From: Brachybacterium sp. UMB0905
GTDB taxonomy: Bacteria > Actinomycetota > Actinomycetes > Actinomycetales > Dermabacteraceae
DNA: 64,000 nt
Assembly (NCBI RefSeq): GCF_002871795.1
Contig: NZ_PNHL01000004.1
Coordinates: 62,001-126,000, forward strand
Direction of reading: 5' to 3'
This document shows positions 14,953-24,981 of the stretch, one piece after another; position 1 is the first letter of the stretch, and each line of letters begins with the position of its first letter. The translations under genes and the position numbers were made by a program. Below the pieces are notes generated by a model. The model searched no databases, had not been told where the DNA came from, and saw nothing but the letters and a program-made list of their open reading frames with translations.

Positions 14953-16264
14953 TCACCGCCACGGCATCAAGGCCGGGATCGCCCTCGGGGATCAGCCGCA
15001 CCGGCTCGTTTCCGGGGGCGATCGCGATCTCCCGCACCGCCGCAGACACCTCCGGGCTGAGCGTCACCGGCCCGGCCGCGGGATCCAGCAGGAGCACGTT
15101 CAGCGCGTTCTCGGACAGCGTGAACCGCACGTTCTCCGGCGGGGTGCGCACGGCCGCGTGGAACCAGGGCCGGGTGCCGCGGATCGCATCGCCGTGCCGC
15201 TCCATCCACGCCCCAAGCTGCTCGAGCGCCGCGACCTGCAGCTCCGGCACGGACCCGTCGGCCCGTGGCCCCACGTTCAGCAGCAGGTTGCCGTTCTTGG
15301 AGACCACATCGGCCAGCAGCCGGATCACCCCGGCGCCGTCCAGCGAATGCTCCGATGACTCATCGGCGTTGTACCCGAAGGAGAGCCCCAGGCCGCGGGT
15401 GGACTCGAACACCTCCTCCTGCACTGCGGTGATGTCGTCGTATTCGCGGGTGAGCACGCCGTTCACGGGGGAGCCCCAGCGGTCGTTGATCAGCCCGTCC
15501 GGCACGGCCGCGAGGTGCTCGTGCAGCAGCTGCGGCAGGGAATCGGGGCCCTCATGCTTGCCGGCATCCGGCCATTCGATGTCGTTCCACAGAATCGCGG
15601 GGGAGTAGCCGGCGATCAGCTCCCGCAGCTGCGCGGCGGCGAACGACGCGAAGGACGAGTCGTTGCGCCGCAGAGCGAACAGCTCCTCATTCGAGGTCAG
15701 CGGCGGGAAATCGCTCACGTGCCAGTCGAGCGCCCCGGAGTAGTACAGCCCCAGCCGCAGCCCCGAGGCTGCGGCCGCGTCACGGAACTCGGCCAGAAGA
15801 TCCCGGCCCGGGCCGCGCCGAGCCGCCGTGAACGGCGTGGTGGAACTGTCCCACAGGCAGAACCCGTCGTGGTGCTTCGAGGTGGGCACGATGTACCCCG
15901 CCCCGGCCCGCCGCGCCAGGTCCACGATGCCCGCCACGGCCCCATCGGCCGGATGCCACTCATCGGCGAAATCCTCGTAGGAATGCCCGAGCCCGTAGAT
16001 CCGCTCATGCCGCTCGCGCGTAGGGCTACCCTCGATCCGCACCGTGTTCGCGTACCACTCGGCGTACTGGTGGCGGGCGTATGCGTTCTCCGCCGTGACA
16101 GCGCGGCGATCCAGCACATCGGCCCATGCCGGTACCGAGTACAGCCCCCAGTGCACGAAGATCCCGAGCTTCGCATCCCGGTACCAGTTCGGGATCACCG
16201 GATCCGGGTAGGCGGAGGCGGGGGCAGCATCAGCAGGGCCCTGGCGGCCGTCGAAGCGGATCAT
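14894..16264 (-). CDS. Alpha-L-fucosidase (GH29)
   Basis: 456 residues from ATG 16264. The fold starts IPNWYRDAKLGIFVHWGLYS, the best-known GH29 signature, followed by TSKHHDGFCLWDS with conserved His residues and YSPAILWNDIEWPD, which carries the catalytic nucleophile Asp. LLLNVGPRADGSVP is also family-typical. A C-terminal beta-sandwich follows (about 360-456). There is no signal peptide, so it acts in the cytoplasm on imported fucosylated sugars. The frame could extend to 16357, but the extension is Arg/Trp-rich and improbable. Its start is only 14 bp from the divergent M81 gene. Confidence 0.93.
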   Translation of the reverse strand: MIRFDGRQGPADAAPASAYPDPVIPNWYRDAKLGIFVHWGLYSVPAWADVLDRRAVTAENAYARHQYAEWYANTVRIEGSPTRERHERIYGLGHSYEDFADEWHPADGAVAGIVDLARRAGAGYIVPTSKHHDGFCLWDSSTTPFTAARRGPGRDLLAEFRDAAAASGLRLGLYYSGALDWHVSDFPPLTSNEELFALRRNDSSFASFAAAQLRELIAGYSPAILWNDIEWPDAGKHEGPDSLPQLLHEHLAAVPDGLINDRWGSPVNGVLTREYDDITAVQEEVFESTRGLGLSFGYNADESSEHSLDGAGVIRLLADVVSKNGNLLLNVGPRADGSVPELQVAALEQLGAWMERHGDAIRGTRPWFHAAVRTPPENVRFTLSENALNVLLLDPAAGPVTLSPEVSAAVREIAIAPGNEPVRLIPEGDPGLDAVAVIRLPLRAADPQDPRQGAHR

Positions 16265-16278
16265 GCCAGAATCATCCC

Positions 16279-17871
16279 ATGTCTGACTCCGCCGCCACCG
16301 CTGCTGACGCCCCCAGCCCCCACGCCGCCCCCAACGTTGCCCCCGCAACCGCGTCACGCGAGAGCCGCAGCACCCGCCCCCGCATCGGCATCGCCGGCAT
16401 CGCCATCGAATCCTCCACCTTCACCCCCTACCGCTCCGGCGCCGCGGACTTCGAGGTGCGGCGCGGCACCGCGGAGATCCTGGCCCGCTACCCCTTCGAG
16501 GTGCCGGAGGCGGAGTACGTGGGCGTCCTGCACGCCCGCGCCCTGCCCGGCGGGGTGCTCGAGCGCGCGGTCTACGACGCCTGGAAACAGGAGATCCTCG
16601 AGGGCCTCACCGGCCAGGACCTCGACGGCTTCTTCTTCGACATCCACGGCGCGATGAGCGTCGAGGGTCTCGATGACGCCGAGGGCGATCTCATCACGGC
16701 GATCCGCTCCGTCATCGGCCCCCGGCCCATCGTTGGCACCGCGATGGACCTGCACGGCAACGTCTCCCCCACCCTGTTCGACGCGTGCGACCTGCTGACC
16801 TGCTACCGCCACGCCCCCCATATCGACGCCTGGGAGACCCGCGAGCGGGGTCTGCGCGACCTCGTGGAGCACGCCGCTCGCGGCCACCGCCCCCACAAGG
16901 CCCTTGTGCACGTGCCGATCCTGCTGCCCGGCGAGAAGACCTCTACCCGCATCGAGCCCGCGAAGTCCCTGTACGAGAAGATCCCCGGCCTGCTCGAGCA
17001 CCCGGGCGTGCGGGACATCTCCTGCTGGGTGGGTTTTGCCTGGGCCGATCAGCCCCGCTGCAAGGCCGCGATCGTCGCTTTCGGCGATGACCAGCAGGCC
17101 GTGGAGGACGCCGCCCTCGAGCTCGCCACCGCCCTGTGGCAGGCGCGGCACGACTTCGTGTTCGTCGCCCCCACCGCGAGTTTCACCGATTGCCTGGATC
17201 GGGCGATCGCCTCTGACGCCCGCCCCTTCTGGATCTCCGACTCCGGGGACAACCCCGGTGCGGGCGGCGCCGATGACACCACCGGCTGCCTCGCCGAGCT
17301 GATCGCCCGCCCCGAGATCCGCAGCGCCCAGATCAGCGCCCTCATGGTCTCCCTCGTCGACCCCGAGGCCACCGATGCGGCCGTCCTCGCGGGCATCGGC
17401 GGCCGGATCGACGTCGAGGTCGGCGGGCACATCGACACGCGCGATCCCGGCCCCGTGCCGCTGCGCGCCGAGGTCACCGCGCTCGCCCAGCACCCCACGG
17501 TGGGGGAGCAGGCCGCCGCGCTGCGCGTCCTGGATGGGGAGGAGCCGACGGGCCTGACCGTCGTCGTCACCGCCCGCCGCTCCCAGTGGTGCACCCATGC
17601 GCAGTTCGACCACCTGGGCCTGTCGATGACCGGCTTCGATGTGGTCACCGTGAAGATGGGCTACCTCGAACCGGACCAGTACGACTCCGCCGCCGACTGG
17701 CTGCTCGCCCTCACCCCCGGCGGCGTCGACCAGGACCTCCAGCGCCTCGGACACACCCACATCGACCGGCCGATGATCCCCTTCGATGCGGAGATCCCCG
17801 CGCCCGTGCGCGCGGATGTGCGCTCGGGTAGCATTCCCCCATCGTCCCCCGAGAGCCGGGAGGACCTCTGA
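16279..17871 (+). CDS. M81 family metallopeptidase (MlrC-like)
   Basis: 530 residues. After a 35-residue Ala/Ser/Pro-rich lead the domain starts IGIAGIAIESSTFTPYRSGA, as in MlrC proteins. FFDIHGAMSVEGLDD and GTAMDLHGNVSP hold the probable zinc ligands, and ISDSGDNPGAGGADDTTGCL is strongly conserved. MlrC-type enzymes cleave small or cyclic peptides; some relatives sit in amino acid or sugar catabolic clusters. The divergent fucosidase starts 14 bp away, so each promoter must lie in the other gene or the mRNAs are leaderless. Confidence 0.9.
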   Translation: MSDSAATAADAPSPHAAPNVAPATASRESRSTRPRIGIAGIAIESSTFTPYRSGAADFEVRRGTAEILARYPFEVPEAEYVGVLHARALPGGVLERAVYDAWKQEILEGLTGQDLDGFFFDIHGAMSVEGLDDAEGDLITAIRSVIGPRPIVGTAMDLHGNVSPTLFDACDLLTCYRHAPHIDAWETRERGLRDLVEHAARGHRPHKALVHVPILLPGEKTSTRIEPAKSLYEKIPGLLEHPGVRDISCWVGFAWADQPRCKAAIVAFGDDQQAVEDAALELATALWQARHDFVFVAPTASFTDCLDRAIASDARPFWISDSGDNPGAGGADDTTGCLAELIARPEIRSAQISALMVSLVDPEATDAAVLAGIGGRIDVEVGGHIDTRDPGPVPLRAEVTALAQHPTVGEQAAALRVLDGEEPTGLTVVVTARRSQWCTHAQFDHLGLSMTGFDVVTVKMGYLEPDQYDSAADWLLALTPGGVDQDLQRLGHTHIDRPMIPFDAEIPAPVRADVRSGSIPPSSPESREDL

Positions 17872-17887
17872 GGAGCACCAGGAGATC

Positions 17888-17980
17888 ATGAGCGCCGCCA
17901 GCGACGCCCCCAGTGACAGTCGAAGGCCTTCGGGCCATCACACACTCACCCCGGGCGGAGGGATCCGCTCATGGACCTGA
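17888..17980 (+). CDS. Possible 30-aa leader ORF before the CBS-domain gene
   Basis: ATG 17888 is preceded by GGAG with only 3 nt spacing and opens MSAASDAPSDSRRPSGHH, ending in a TGA that overlaps the start of the next gene (17971) by 10 bp. The overlap could couple translation of the downstream membrane protein. The peptide has no recognisable similarity and the ribosome site spacing is poor, so it may not be expressed. Confidence 0.25.
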   Translation: MSAASDAPSDSRRPSGHHTLTPGGGIRSWT

Positions 17981-19329
17981 TCGGTCCACTTGTCTCCCTG
18001 GGCGTCGGCCTGCTGCTGGTGCTGGCCTGCGGCGGTTTCGTCGCCGCCGAGTTCTCCCTGATCACCGCCAACCGCAACGACGTCGAAGCCGCTGCGCAGA
18101 ACGGTGACAAGCGCGCCGCCGGCGTCCTGCACGGCATGCACACCCTGTCCACGCAGCTGTCCGGCGCGCAGCTCGGCATCACCGTCACGAACCTCGGCAT
18201 CGGCTTCCTCGCCGAACCGGCGATCGCCGCGCTCACCGGCCCGCTGCTCGAGGACGCCGGGCTCAGCGCCGTCGCCGCCCGCTCGGTGTCCGTCGCGATC
18301 GCCCTGATCCTCGCCACCGGCGTGACCATGATCTTCGGGGAGCTGGTCCCCAAGAACCTCGCGATCGCCGAACCGCTGCGCACCGCCAAGCTCGTCGTCG
18401 GCTTCCAACGCCTGTTCACCCGCATCTTCATGCTCCCCATCCGCCTGTTCAACGGCAACGCGAACATGGTGGTGCGCGCCCTCGGTGTGGAGCCGCAGGA
18501 GGAGCTGTCCTCCGCTCGCAGCGCCGATGAGCTGTCCGTCCTGGTCAAACGCTCCGCCGACGAGGGCGCGCTCGCTGCGGAGACCGCCTCCCTGATCCAG
18601 CGCACCCTCGCCTTCGGCGACCGCCGTGCCCACGACGCCATGGTCCCGCGCGGTCGCGTGGACTCCCTCGAGGTCGAACAGACCGTTGCTGACCTGCTCG
18701 AGCTCGCCCGCGAGACCGGCCACTCCCGCTTCCCCGTGCGCGACGACGAGGACGAGGTCGTGGGCATCGCCCACATCCGCCACGGCCTCGCCGTCCCCCA
18801 CCCCGAACGGTCCACCACCACCGTCGGCTCCGTCATGGACCCCGCCACCTACGTGCCGGACACCGTGCCGCTGGATGACCTCATGGACACCCTGCGCGCC
18901 GGCGGCCTGCAGATGGCGATCGTGGTCGACGAGTTCGGGGACCATGCGGGTCTGATCACCCTCGAGGACCTGGTCGAGGAGATCGTCGGCGAAGTGCGCG
19001 ATGAGCATGATGATGAGCACGACGACGTCCCCGACCCCGACGGCTCCTGGGACCTCGATGCGCGTCTGCGCCCCGATGAAGCCACCGAGCGTCTGGGCGT
19101 GACCGTCCCCGAGCACGAGGACTACGACACCCTGGGCGGCCTGCTCACCATGGAGCTCGGGCGCCTCGCGGAGGTCGACGATGAAGTGGTGGTCCCCACC
19201 GACCCCGCCCCGGGCGAGGAGCCCGCGCAGCTGCGGCTCGTCGTCACCGAGATGGACGGCATGCGCATCGAAACCATCCACGTGTGCGTCGAACCCCTCC
19301 CGGAGGAGACCGAGGAGGAGGACCGATGA
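17971..19329 (+). CDS. CorC/HlyC-family membrane protein (CNNM/DUF21 plus CBS)
   Basis: 452 residues. The DUF21 region (about 1-190) has several membrane helices with AAEFSLITANRNDVEAAAQN, GAQLGITVTNLGIGFLAEPA and MIFGELVPKNLAIA, all conserved. A CBS pair (about 205-345) with DAMVPRGRV and VVDEFGDHAGLITLEDLVEE follows, and a CorC/HlyC transporter-associated domain ends the protein. The family is linked to Mg2+/Co2+ export or Na+-driven Mg2+ transport. It overlaps a second, related gene by 4 bp, so the two probably form a heteromeric unit. Confidence 0.92.
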   Translation: MDLIGPLVSLGVGLLLVLACGGFVAAEFSLITANRNDVEAAAQNGDKRAAGVLHGMHTLSTQLSGAQLGITVTNLGIGFLAEPAIAALTGPLLEDAGLSAVAARSVSVAIALILATGVTMIFGELVPKNLAIAEPLRTAKLVVGFQRLFTRIFMLPIRLFNGNANMVVRALGVEPQEELSSARSADELSVLVKRSADEGALAAETASLIQRTLAFGDRRAHDAMVPRGRVDSLEVEQTVADLLELARETGHSRFPVRDDEDEVVGIAHIRHGLAVPHPERSTTTVGSVMDPATYVPDTVPLDDLMDTLRAGGLQMAIVVDEFGDHAGLITLEDLVEEIVGEVRDEHDDEHDDVPDPDGSWDLDARLRPDEATERLGVTVPEHEDYDTLGGLLTMELGRLAEVDDEVVVPTDPAPGEEPAQLRLVVTEMDGMRIETIHVCVEPLPEETEEEDR

Positions 19330-20366
19330 GCGACCTGCTGGGCATCGGCCTGACCCTCGTGCTGCTGCTGGCCAACGCCTTCTTCGTGGGCGCGGAGTTC
19401 TCCCTGATCTCCGCGCGCCGCTCCGTCATCGAGCCCAAGGCCCTCGAGGGCAGCTGGGCCGCGAAGGTCACCATCTCCGCGATGGAGCAGGTGTCTCTCA
19501 TGATGGCCGGCGCGCAGATGGGCATCACCGTCGCCTCCCTGGCGCTCGGCGCGATCAGCGAACCGGCCATCGCCCACCTGCTGGCGATGCCACTGGAATC
19601 CCTCGGGGTGCCCGGCGCGCTGCTGCACCCCATCAGCTTCGCGGTCGCCCTCGCGCTCGTGACCTACCTGCATGTGGTGTTCGGGGAGATGGTCCCCAAG
19701 AACATCGCCCTGGCCGGCCCGGACCGCATGGCCCTGATCCTCGCCCCGCTCCTCATGGGTGTGGTCACCGTGATCCGCCCCCTGCTGTGGCTGCTGAACT
19801 CCACCGGCAACCTCGTGCTGCGGCTCCTCGGCGTCCAGCCCAAGGACGAGGTGACCAGCGTGTTCACCCGTGACGAGGTGGCCGCGATGGTCAGCGAATC
19901 CAAAGAGGGCGGGCTGCTGGAGGACAACGACGAAGCACTGCTGCTGGGCGCCCTGCGCTTCGAGGCCCGCTCGGTCGCGAACGTCGTGATCCCCTTGCCG
20001 CGCGTGGCGACCCTCCCCGAAGGGGTCACCGCCGCGCAGGCCGAGGCCGCCGCCGTCGAGGGCTTCTCCCGCTTCCCCATCAAGGCGGCCGATGGCTCCC
20101 TGGTGGGCTACGTCCACATCAAGGACCTGCTGGACGCCGTCCAGCACCACCGTGACCGCCCCATCCCCGCTGAGTGCATCCGCGCCCTGCCCCGGATCGG
20201 CGCGGACCAGCCGCTGCAGGATGCGCTGGCGCACATGCAGGCCTCCGGCGCCCACCTCGGAGCGGCCACGGCCGCCGACGGCACCGTGATCGGCGTGGTC
20301 ACCTTGGAGGACATGCTCGAGGAGCTCGTGGGCCAGATCCGCGACGACTCCCGCCTGGCCGCCTGA
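19326..20366 (+). CDS. CorC/HlyC-family membrane protein, shorter paralogue
   Basis: 346 residues. DUF21 motifs recur: GAEFSLISARRSVIEPKALE, AGAQMGITVASLALGAISEP and VFGEMVPKNIALAG, with helices to about residue 190. Two CBS motifs follow (SRFPIKAADGSLVGYVHIKD, VIGVVTLEDMLEELVGQI). The C-terminal transporter-associated domain present in the upstream partner is missing. The ATG overlaps the preceding stop (ATGA). Paired genes of this type are usual in actinobacteria. Confidence 0.92.
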   Translation: MSDLLGIGLTLVLLLANAFFVGAEFSLISARRSVIEPKALEGSWAAKVTISAMEQVSLMMAGAQMGITVASLALGAISEPAIAHLLAMPLESLGVPGALLHPISFAVALALVTYLHVVFGEMVPKNIALAGPDRMALILAPLLMGVVTVIRPLLWLLNSTGNLVLRLLGVQPKDEVTSVFTRDEVAAMVSESKEGGLLEDNDEALLLGALRFEARSVANVVIPLPRVATLPEGVTAAQAEAAAVEGFSRFPIKAADGSLVGYVHIKDLLDAVQHHRDRPIPAECIRALPRIGADQPLQDALAHMQASGAHLGAATAADGTVIGVVTLEDMLEELVGQIRDDSRLAA

Positions 20367-20568
20367 CCAGCTGTCCGGCCCCGGGACCGTCGGCGGGGGA
20401 GCTGCGCAGCGCCCCTGACCGACTGTGCCGCTCCGTGCGCGTTTCCAGTCGTCATCGCGCATTTCCTCCGTGATACCGGACACCTTCGGGGCGCAGTGGC
20501 ACGCGCGGTCATCGGGCATGGATACGGTCGAGCCAGCACACCGTCGTGTCCCCCGGGAAGGCCTGTCC

Positions 20569-21390
20569 GTGAGCACCGTCGTCCCCGTCTACTTCGTCTC
20601 CGATTCCACCGGCATCAGCGCCGAGACCATGGGCAATGCCCTGCTGCTGCAGTTCCCGAAAGTCCCCTTCGAGCGCCATCTGCGGCCCTTCGTCTCCAGC
20701 GTCGCCGACGCCGAGCAGGTCCGTGCCGAGCTCGACGAGGCCGCCGCCGGCCCCGTCTCCCCGATCGTGTTCCTCACCGCCGTGGACATGGACGTGCGCG
20801 CCACCATCCTGCAGACCCGCGCGACCGTGATCGACTTCGTCTCCGACCCGATGGGCGTGCTCGAGCAGCAGCTGGGAGTCCCCGGCGACCACGCCCCGGC
20901 CCGCCTGCACTCCGTGGCCGACTCCCAGCGCTACAACCGCCGCATGGCCGCCGTGGAGTTCGCGATCGAGCACGACGACGGCCAGTCCGTGCGCGCCATC
21001 GAGAAGGCCGATGTCATCCTCATCGCCCCCTCCCGCTGCGGAAAGACCCCCACCTCGATGTACCTCGCGCTCATGCACGGCATCTTCGCCGCGAACTACC
21101 CGCTGGTGGACGAGGAGCTCGAGGGCGAGGTGCTGCCCGAGACCATCCGCGCAGTCTCCGACCGCTGCTTCGGCCTGCTCACCTCCCCGCAGCGCCTCGC
21201 CGCGGTGCGCGGCGAGCGCCGCTCCGGTTCCCGCTACGCCTCCATGGAGCAGACCCGCTGGGAGCTCTCGCGCGCCCGTCGGATCTACGACACCTACCGC
21301 ATCCCCTACGTCGACTCCTCCACGAAATCCGTGGAGGAGATGTCCACCCTCATCCTGCAAACCCTCGGTCAGCGCGGCGCCGCCTGCTGA
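20569..21390 (+). CDS. ppsR: PEP synthase regulatory protein (bifunctional kinase/pyrophosphorylase, DUF299)
   Basis: 273 residues from GTG 20569, matching the usual 270-280 of the family; the ATG at 20518 would add 17 residues. [20 protein letters not shown] is the family start and [15 protein letters not shown] the P-loop, followed by [10 protein letters not shown]. The protein phosphorylates and dephosphorylates a Thr next to the catalytic His of PEP synthase or PPDK, using ADP and Pi. The target gene lies directly downstream with a 23-bp gap. Confidence 0.93.
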   Translation: MSTVVPVYFVSDSTGISAETMGNALLLQFPKVPFERHLRPFVSSVADAEQVRAELDEAAAGPVSPIVFLTAVDMDVRATILQTRATVIDFVSDPMGVLEQQLGVPGDHAPARLHSVADSQRYNRRMAAVEFAIEHDDGQSVRAIEKADVILIAPSRCGKTPTSMYLALMHGIFAANYPLVDEELEGEVLPETIRAVSDRCFGLLTSPQRLAAVRGERRSGSRYASMEQTRWELSRARRIYDTYRIPYVDSSTKSVEEMSTLILQTLGQRGAAC

Positions 21391-21413
21391 CCCCGTCCCC
21401 TAGGAGCACACCC

Positions 21414-23792
21414 ATGTCGCAGAGCATCCGCTGGTTCTCCGGACTCGGCATGAAGGACCTGGACCAGGTGGGCGGCAAGAACGCCTCCCTGGGCGAGATG
21501 GTCTCCAACCTCACGAGCCTGGGCGTCCACGTCCCCGACGGCTTCGCCACCACCGCCGACGCCTACCGCGAGTTCCTGGGCGGAACGGGCCTCGCCGAGC
21601 GGATCGACGCTCGTCTGGCGGACCTGGACACCGATGACACGGTGGCGCTCGCCGAAGCCGGGCAGGAGATCCGCGACCTCGTGGTGGCCCAGCCCTTCCC
21701 CGCCCAGCTCGAGGCGGACATCCGTGAGGCCTACGAAACGCTCGCCGCCGGCAGCGGCGATGAGGCCTCCTTCGCGGTGCGCTCCTCCGCCACCGCCGAG
21801 GATCTGCCCGATGCGTCCTTCGCGGGGCAGCAGGAGACCTTCCTGAACGTGCGCGGGATCGACGCGGTCCTCACCGCGATCCGTGAGGTCTTCGCCTCCC
21901 TGTACAACGACCGGGCGATCGCCTACCGCGTCCACCACGACTTCGACCACGCCGCGGTGGCACTGTCCGCGGGCGTGCAGAAGATGGTCCGCTCCGACCT
22001 CGGCTCCAGCGGCGTCATGTTCACGGTGGATACCGAGTCCGGGTTCGACGGCGCCGTGTTCATCACCTCCGCCTACGGCCTCGGCGAGGGCGTCGTGCAG
22101 GGCGCGGTGAACCCCGACGAGTTCTACGTCTCCAAGACCGCGCTGCGGGACGGCAAGGCGCCCGTGCTCAAGCGGCAGGTGGGGGACAAGGCCACCAAGA
22201 TGGTCTACACCGAGGATGCGACCGTCGGCCGCTCCACCGCCTTCGTGGACGTGGACCCGGCCGAGCGCACGAAACTGTCGCTGACCGATGAGCAGCTGGT
22301 GGAGCTCGCCAAGCAGGCGCTGATCATCGAGGAGCACTACGGGCGCCCGATGGACATCGAATGGGGCCTGGATGGGGCCGATGGCGGGCTGTACATCCTG
22401 CAGGCCCGCCCCGAGACGGTGCAGTCCCGCGCCGGCTCCACCGTCGAGAAGTACCACCTGGCCGAGCGCGGCCCGGTGCTCGCCGAGGGCCGTGCGATCG
22501 GCGCGAAGATCGGTGCGGGTCCGGTGCGGGTCCTCGAGCGGATCGAGCAGATGCACGAGTTCCAGCCCGGCGAGGTGCTGGTGGCCGACATGACCGACCC
22601 CGACTGGGAGCCGATCATGAAGCGCGCCAGCGCCATCGTCACCAACCGCGGCGGTCGCACCTGCCACGCCGCGATCATCGCCCGCGAGCTGGGGATCCCC
22701 GCCGTGGTGGGCACCGGCAGCGCCACGCGGGAACTGGCCGACGGGCAGGAGGCCACCGTCTCCGCCGCCGAGGGGGACACCGGGTACGTGTACGAGGGGA
22801 TCCTCGAGTTCTCCGTCGCGTCCTCCTCCGTGGAGTCGATGCCGCAGCTGCCCACCAAGATCATGATGAACGTCGGCAACCCGGAGCAGGCCTTCGCCTT
22901 CTCCCGCCTGCCGAACGCCGGGGTGGGCCTGGCGCGGCTGGAGTTCATCGTGAACCGGCAGATCGGCATCCACCCGCGCGCCCTGCTGGAGCCGGAGAAG
23001 CTCGATGAGCGCACTGCCGCGGAGGTGACGGAGCGCATCGCCGCCTACCCGTCGGCTCGCGAATTCTTCGTCTCCCGTGTGGCCGAGGGCGTGGCGACGA
23101 TCGCCGCGGCCTTCGCGCCGGAGCCGGTGATCGTGCGGATGAGCGACTTCAAATCCAATGAGTACGCGAACCTCCTGGCCGGCAGCATCTTCGAGCCGGA
23201 GGAGGAGAACCCGATGATCGGGTACCGCGGCGCCTCCCGCTACCTCTCCGAGGACTTCGCGGAGTGCTTCGCGATGGAGTGCGAGGCGCTGCGGCACGTG
23301 CGCGAGGACATGGGCCTTGAGAACGTGAAGATCATGATCCCCTTCGTGCGCACCCCCGGCGAGGCGAAGGGCGTCATCGACCTGCTGGCCGCGAACGGTC
23401 TGCGCCGGGGCGAGAACGGCCTCGAGGTCATCATGATGTGCGAGGTGCCCTCGAACGCCGCGACCCCCGAGCTGTTCCTCGAGCACTTCGACGGCTTCTC
23501 CATCGGTTCCAATGACATGACGCAGCTGACCCTGGGCCTGGACCGTGACTCCGCCCTGGTGGCGGAGGCGTTCGATGAGCGTGACCCGGCGGTGCTGTTC
23601 ATGCTGGACCGTGCGATCACCGCGTGCCGCGAGGCCGGGAAGTACGTGGGCATCTGCGGGCAGGGCCCCAGCGACCACCCGGATCTGGCCGCGTGGCTGA
23701 TGGAGCGGGGCATCACCTCGCTGTCGCTGAACCCGGACACCGTGGTGGACACCTGGCTGCGCCTGGCCTCCCAGGAGCGCACCGGCAGCTGA
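21414..23792 (+). CDS. ppsA: Phosphoenolpyruvate synthase
   Basis: 792 residues, the same length as the E. coli enzyme. The N-terminal ATP-grasp part has [15 protein letters not shown] and [20 protein letters not shown]. The phosphohistidine domain carries [20 protein letters not shown], where His is phosphorylated and the adjacent Thr is the regulatory site. The C-terminal PEP-utilising barrel ends with [18 protein letters not shown] and [10 protein letters not shown]. It makes PEP, AMP and Pi from pyruvate and ATP for gluconeogenesis. A TAGGAG ribosome site precedes the ATG, and its regulator lies upstream. Confidence 0.97.
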   Translation: MSQSIRWFSGLGMKDLDQVGGKNASLGEMVSNLTSLGVHVPDGFATTADAYREFLGGTGLAERIDARLADLDTDDTVALAEAGQEIRDLVVAQPFPAQLEADIREAYETLAAGSGDEASFAVRSSATAEDLPDASFAGQQETFLNVRGIDAVLTAIREVFASLYNDRAIAYRVHHDFDHAAVALSAGVQKMVRSDLGSSGVMFTVDTESGFDGAVFITSAYGLGEGVVQGAVNPDEFYVSKTALRDGKAPVLKRQVGDKATKMVYTEDATVGRSTAFVDVDPAERTKLSLTDEQLVELAKQALIIEEHYGRPMDIEWGLDGADGGLYILQARPETVQSRAGSTVEKYHLAERGPVLAEGRAIGAKIGAGPVRVLERIEQMHEFQPGEVLVADMTDPDWEPIMKRASAIVTNRGGRTCHAAIIARELGIPAVVGTGSATRELADGQEATVSAAEGDTGYVYEGILEFSVASSSVESMPQLPTKIMMNVGNPEQAFAFSRLPNAGVGLARLEFIVNRQIGIHPRALLEPEKLDERTAAEVTERIAAYPSAREFFVSRVAEGVATIAAAFAPEPVIVRMSDFKSNEYANLLAGSIFEPEEENPMIGYRGASRYLSEDFAECFAMECEALRHVREDMGLENVKIMIPFVRTPGEAKGVIDLLAANGLRRGENGLEVIMMCEVPSNAATPELFLEHFDGFSIGSNDMTQLTLGLDRDSALVAEAFDERDPAVLFMLDRAITACREAGKYVGICGQGPSDHPDLAAWLMERGITSLSLNPDTVVDTWLRLASQERTGS

Positions 23793-23804
23793 CAGGTCCG
23801 ACGG

Positions 23805-23838
23805 GGACGGGCCTCGGCCGTGCGGCCGGGGCCCGTCC
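23805..23838 (+). terminator. Terminator after ppsA
   Basis: GGACGGGCC (23805-23813) with CGGCCG pairs with CGGCCG and GGCCCGTCC (23830-23838), giving about 15 bp with a one-base bulge and a 2-nt loop. It lies 12 bp after the ppsA stop and also just beyond the end of the minus-strand cupin gene, so it can serve both. Confidence 0.8.
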
Positions 23839-23851
23839 TGTCAGCGGTGGT

Positions 23852-24202
23852 TCAGAGCTGGATCTGCGGGTGGCTGCCGGTGTCGTGCTGCGAGGTGACG
23901 GTGGTGAGAAGGAACACGGAGTTCTCGAGCGCCTCCACGCTGTGGCGGTGATGGGTGAGAGCCTCCAGCTGCCCTTCGACGAGCTCCACCGGGTCCTGGC
24001 CGGTCACGCGCAGGCGGCCCCGCAGCACATGGATCGAGGCGGCCGGCGGGGCGTTGTGCTCACCCAGGCTCGTGCCCTGGGCCAGGGCGATCACGGTCTG
24101 GCGTAGCGGGCCGTCGTGCACCAGGCGCTCTGCATGCCGACCGTTAGCCGCCTCTCGGGCGCGCTTGATCGCGGTCTGGATCGCTTCATCAAGGTCGGCC
24201 AT
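23852..24202 (-). CDS. Cupin-domain protein
   Basis: 116 residues from ATG 24202, which has GGAGGTG upstream; longer readings in the same frame lack such a site. The centre (QGTSLGEHNAPPAASIHVLR, GRLRVTGQDPVELVEGQLEA) has the two short cupin-type beta motifs and LTHHRHSVEALENSVFLLTTV at the end supplies His residues. A small single-domain cupin of this sort is often a metal-binding stress or detoxification protein. The start lies close to the divergent vapB promoter. Confidence 0.8.
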   Translation of the reverse strand: MADLDEAIQTAIKRAREAANGRHAERLVHDGPLRQTVIALAQGTSLGEHNAPPAASIHVLRGRLRVTGQDPVELVEGQLEALTHHRHSVEALENSVFLLTTVTSQHDTGSHPQIQL

Positions 24203-24310
24203 CGGACACCTCCGGAGGTCAGGAATGCTGACCTCGAGTATGACCCAGGTCTCACGCGCGGTCGAGGGTGGTGGGGGCGCAGGCGGAGGTGTGCCCGATC
24301 GACGCCCGCG

Positions 24311-24326
24311 CGATATCGCGATATCG
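24311..24326. promoter_or_regulatory. Perfect palindrome CGATATCGCGATATCG (vapBC operator candidate)
   Basis: A 16-bp palindrome that is also two direct CGATATCG units, 14 bp upstream of the antitoxin start. VapB-type ribbon-helix-helix antitoxins bind such repeats at their own promoters. The site overlaps the probable -10 region, so binding would block transcription. Confidence 0.6.
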
Positions 24327-24340
24327 TCGGGGCTGAGGTG

Positions 24341-24571
24341 ATGGATATGACGGATGTGCTTATCAGGGGACTCAGCACCGAGGCGGTAGCCCGGATCGAT
24401 CATGCAGCTGCTGCCCAAGGTCTGTCTCGCAACGAGTACCTGCGTCGGCACTTCGAGTCGACTCCAGCCCGGGCCGATGTCGTGCGGGTGACGGCTGCCG
24501 ACTGGCAGCGTTCCGCAGAGGTCTTCGCCGATCTGGCTGATGAGGCCGTGATGGAGGACGCGTGGCGGTGA
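24341..24571 (+). CDS. vapB: VapB/FitA-type antitoxin (ribbon-helix-helix)
   Basis: 76 residues from ATG 24341. [20 protein letters not shown] followed by [15 protein letters not shown] is a ribbon-helix-helix domain, and the acidic C-terminus ([19 protein letters not shown]) is the usual toxin-binding tail. The stop region overlaps the toxin start by 10 bp. Together they form a complete VapBC module. Confidence 0.88.
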   Translation: MDMTDVLIRGLSTEAVARIDHAAAAQGLSRNEYLRRHFESTPARADVVRVTAADWQRSAEVFADLADEAVMEDAWR

Positions 24572-24981
24572 AAGGCTGGCTTCTGGATAAGTCAGCTTAT
24601 GTCCGGATGCAACGGGGCGAGGTTCCAGCGCTTGACGAATGGAACTCCCGCATCCAGCGCGGGCTCGTGCGTCTCTCTACCGTGACGCGCCTTGAACTGG
24701 GATTCTCCGTGCGGTCAGGTCAATCAGGGCGCGAAGCCTTCACCGCGCCGCCACTATCGCTGATGCCGATCGAACATTTGACGCCTGCGATGGAGGACCG
24801 TGCATTCGAGGTCCAGATGCTGCTGGCAGATCAAGGGCATCACCGAGCCCCCTCGATTCCGGACCTCCTTATTGCCGCGACAGCCGAGAAAGCAGGCTTG
24901 ACCGTGCTCGCTGCGGACAAAGACTTCTTGCTGATCGCGTCGGTCACAGGGCAGCCGGTCGAGCATCTCGTTGTGGACTGA
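24562..24981 (+). CDS. vapC: VapC-type PIN-domain toxin
   Basis: 139 residues from GTG 24562, which lies inside the antitoxin gene (translational coupling). The PIN acidic residues are all present: D9 (LLDKSAY), E45 (RLELGF), D101 (IPDLLIAA) and D119/D121 (AADKDF). VapC toxins are Mg2+-dependent RNases that cut tRNAs or rRNA. No frameshift or missing residue is seen, so the module should be active. Confidence 0.92.
   Translation: MAVKGWLLDKSAYVRMQRGEVPALDEWNSRIQRGLVRLSTVTRLELGFSVRSGQSGREAFTAPPLSLMPIEHLTPAMEDRAFEVQMLLADQGHHRAPSIPDLLIAATAEKAGLTVLAADKDFLLIASVTGQPVEHLVVD

Noticed and set aside
16265..16357. Longer fucosidase start at 16357
   Set aside because: The extra residues are Arg/Gly/Trp-rich, overlap the M81 gene and precede the conserved domain start without family likeness.
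20496..23792. A 1098-codon open frame covering ppsR and ppsA
   Set aside because: Its first 300 codons are Arg/Pro-rich shadow translation of ppsR in another frame; the real gene starts at ATG 21414 with TAGGAG upstream and gives the exact PEP synthase length.
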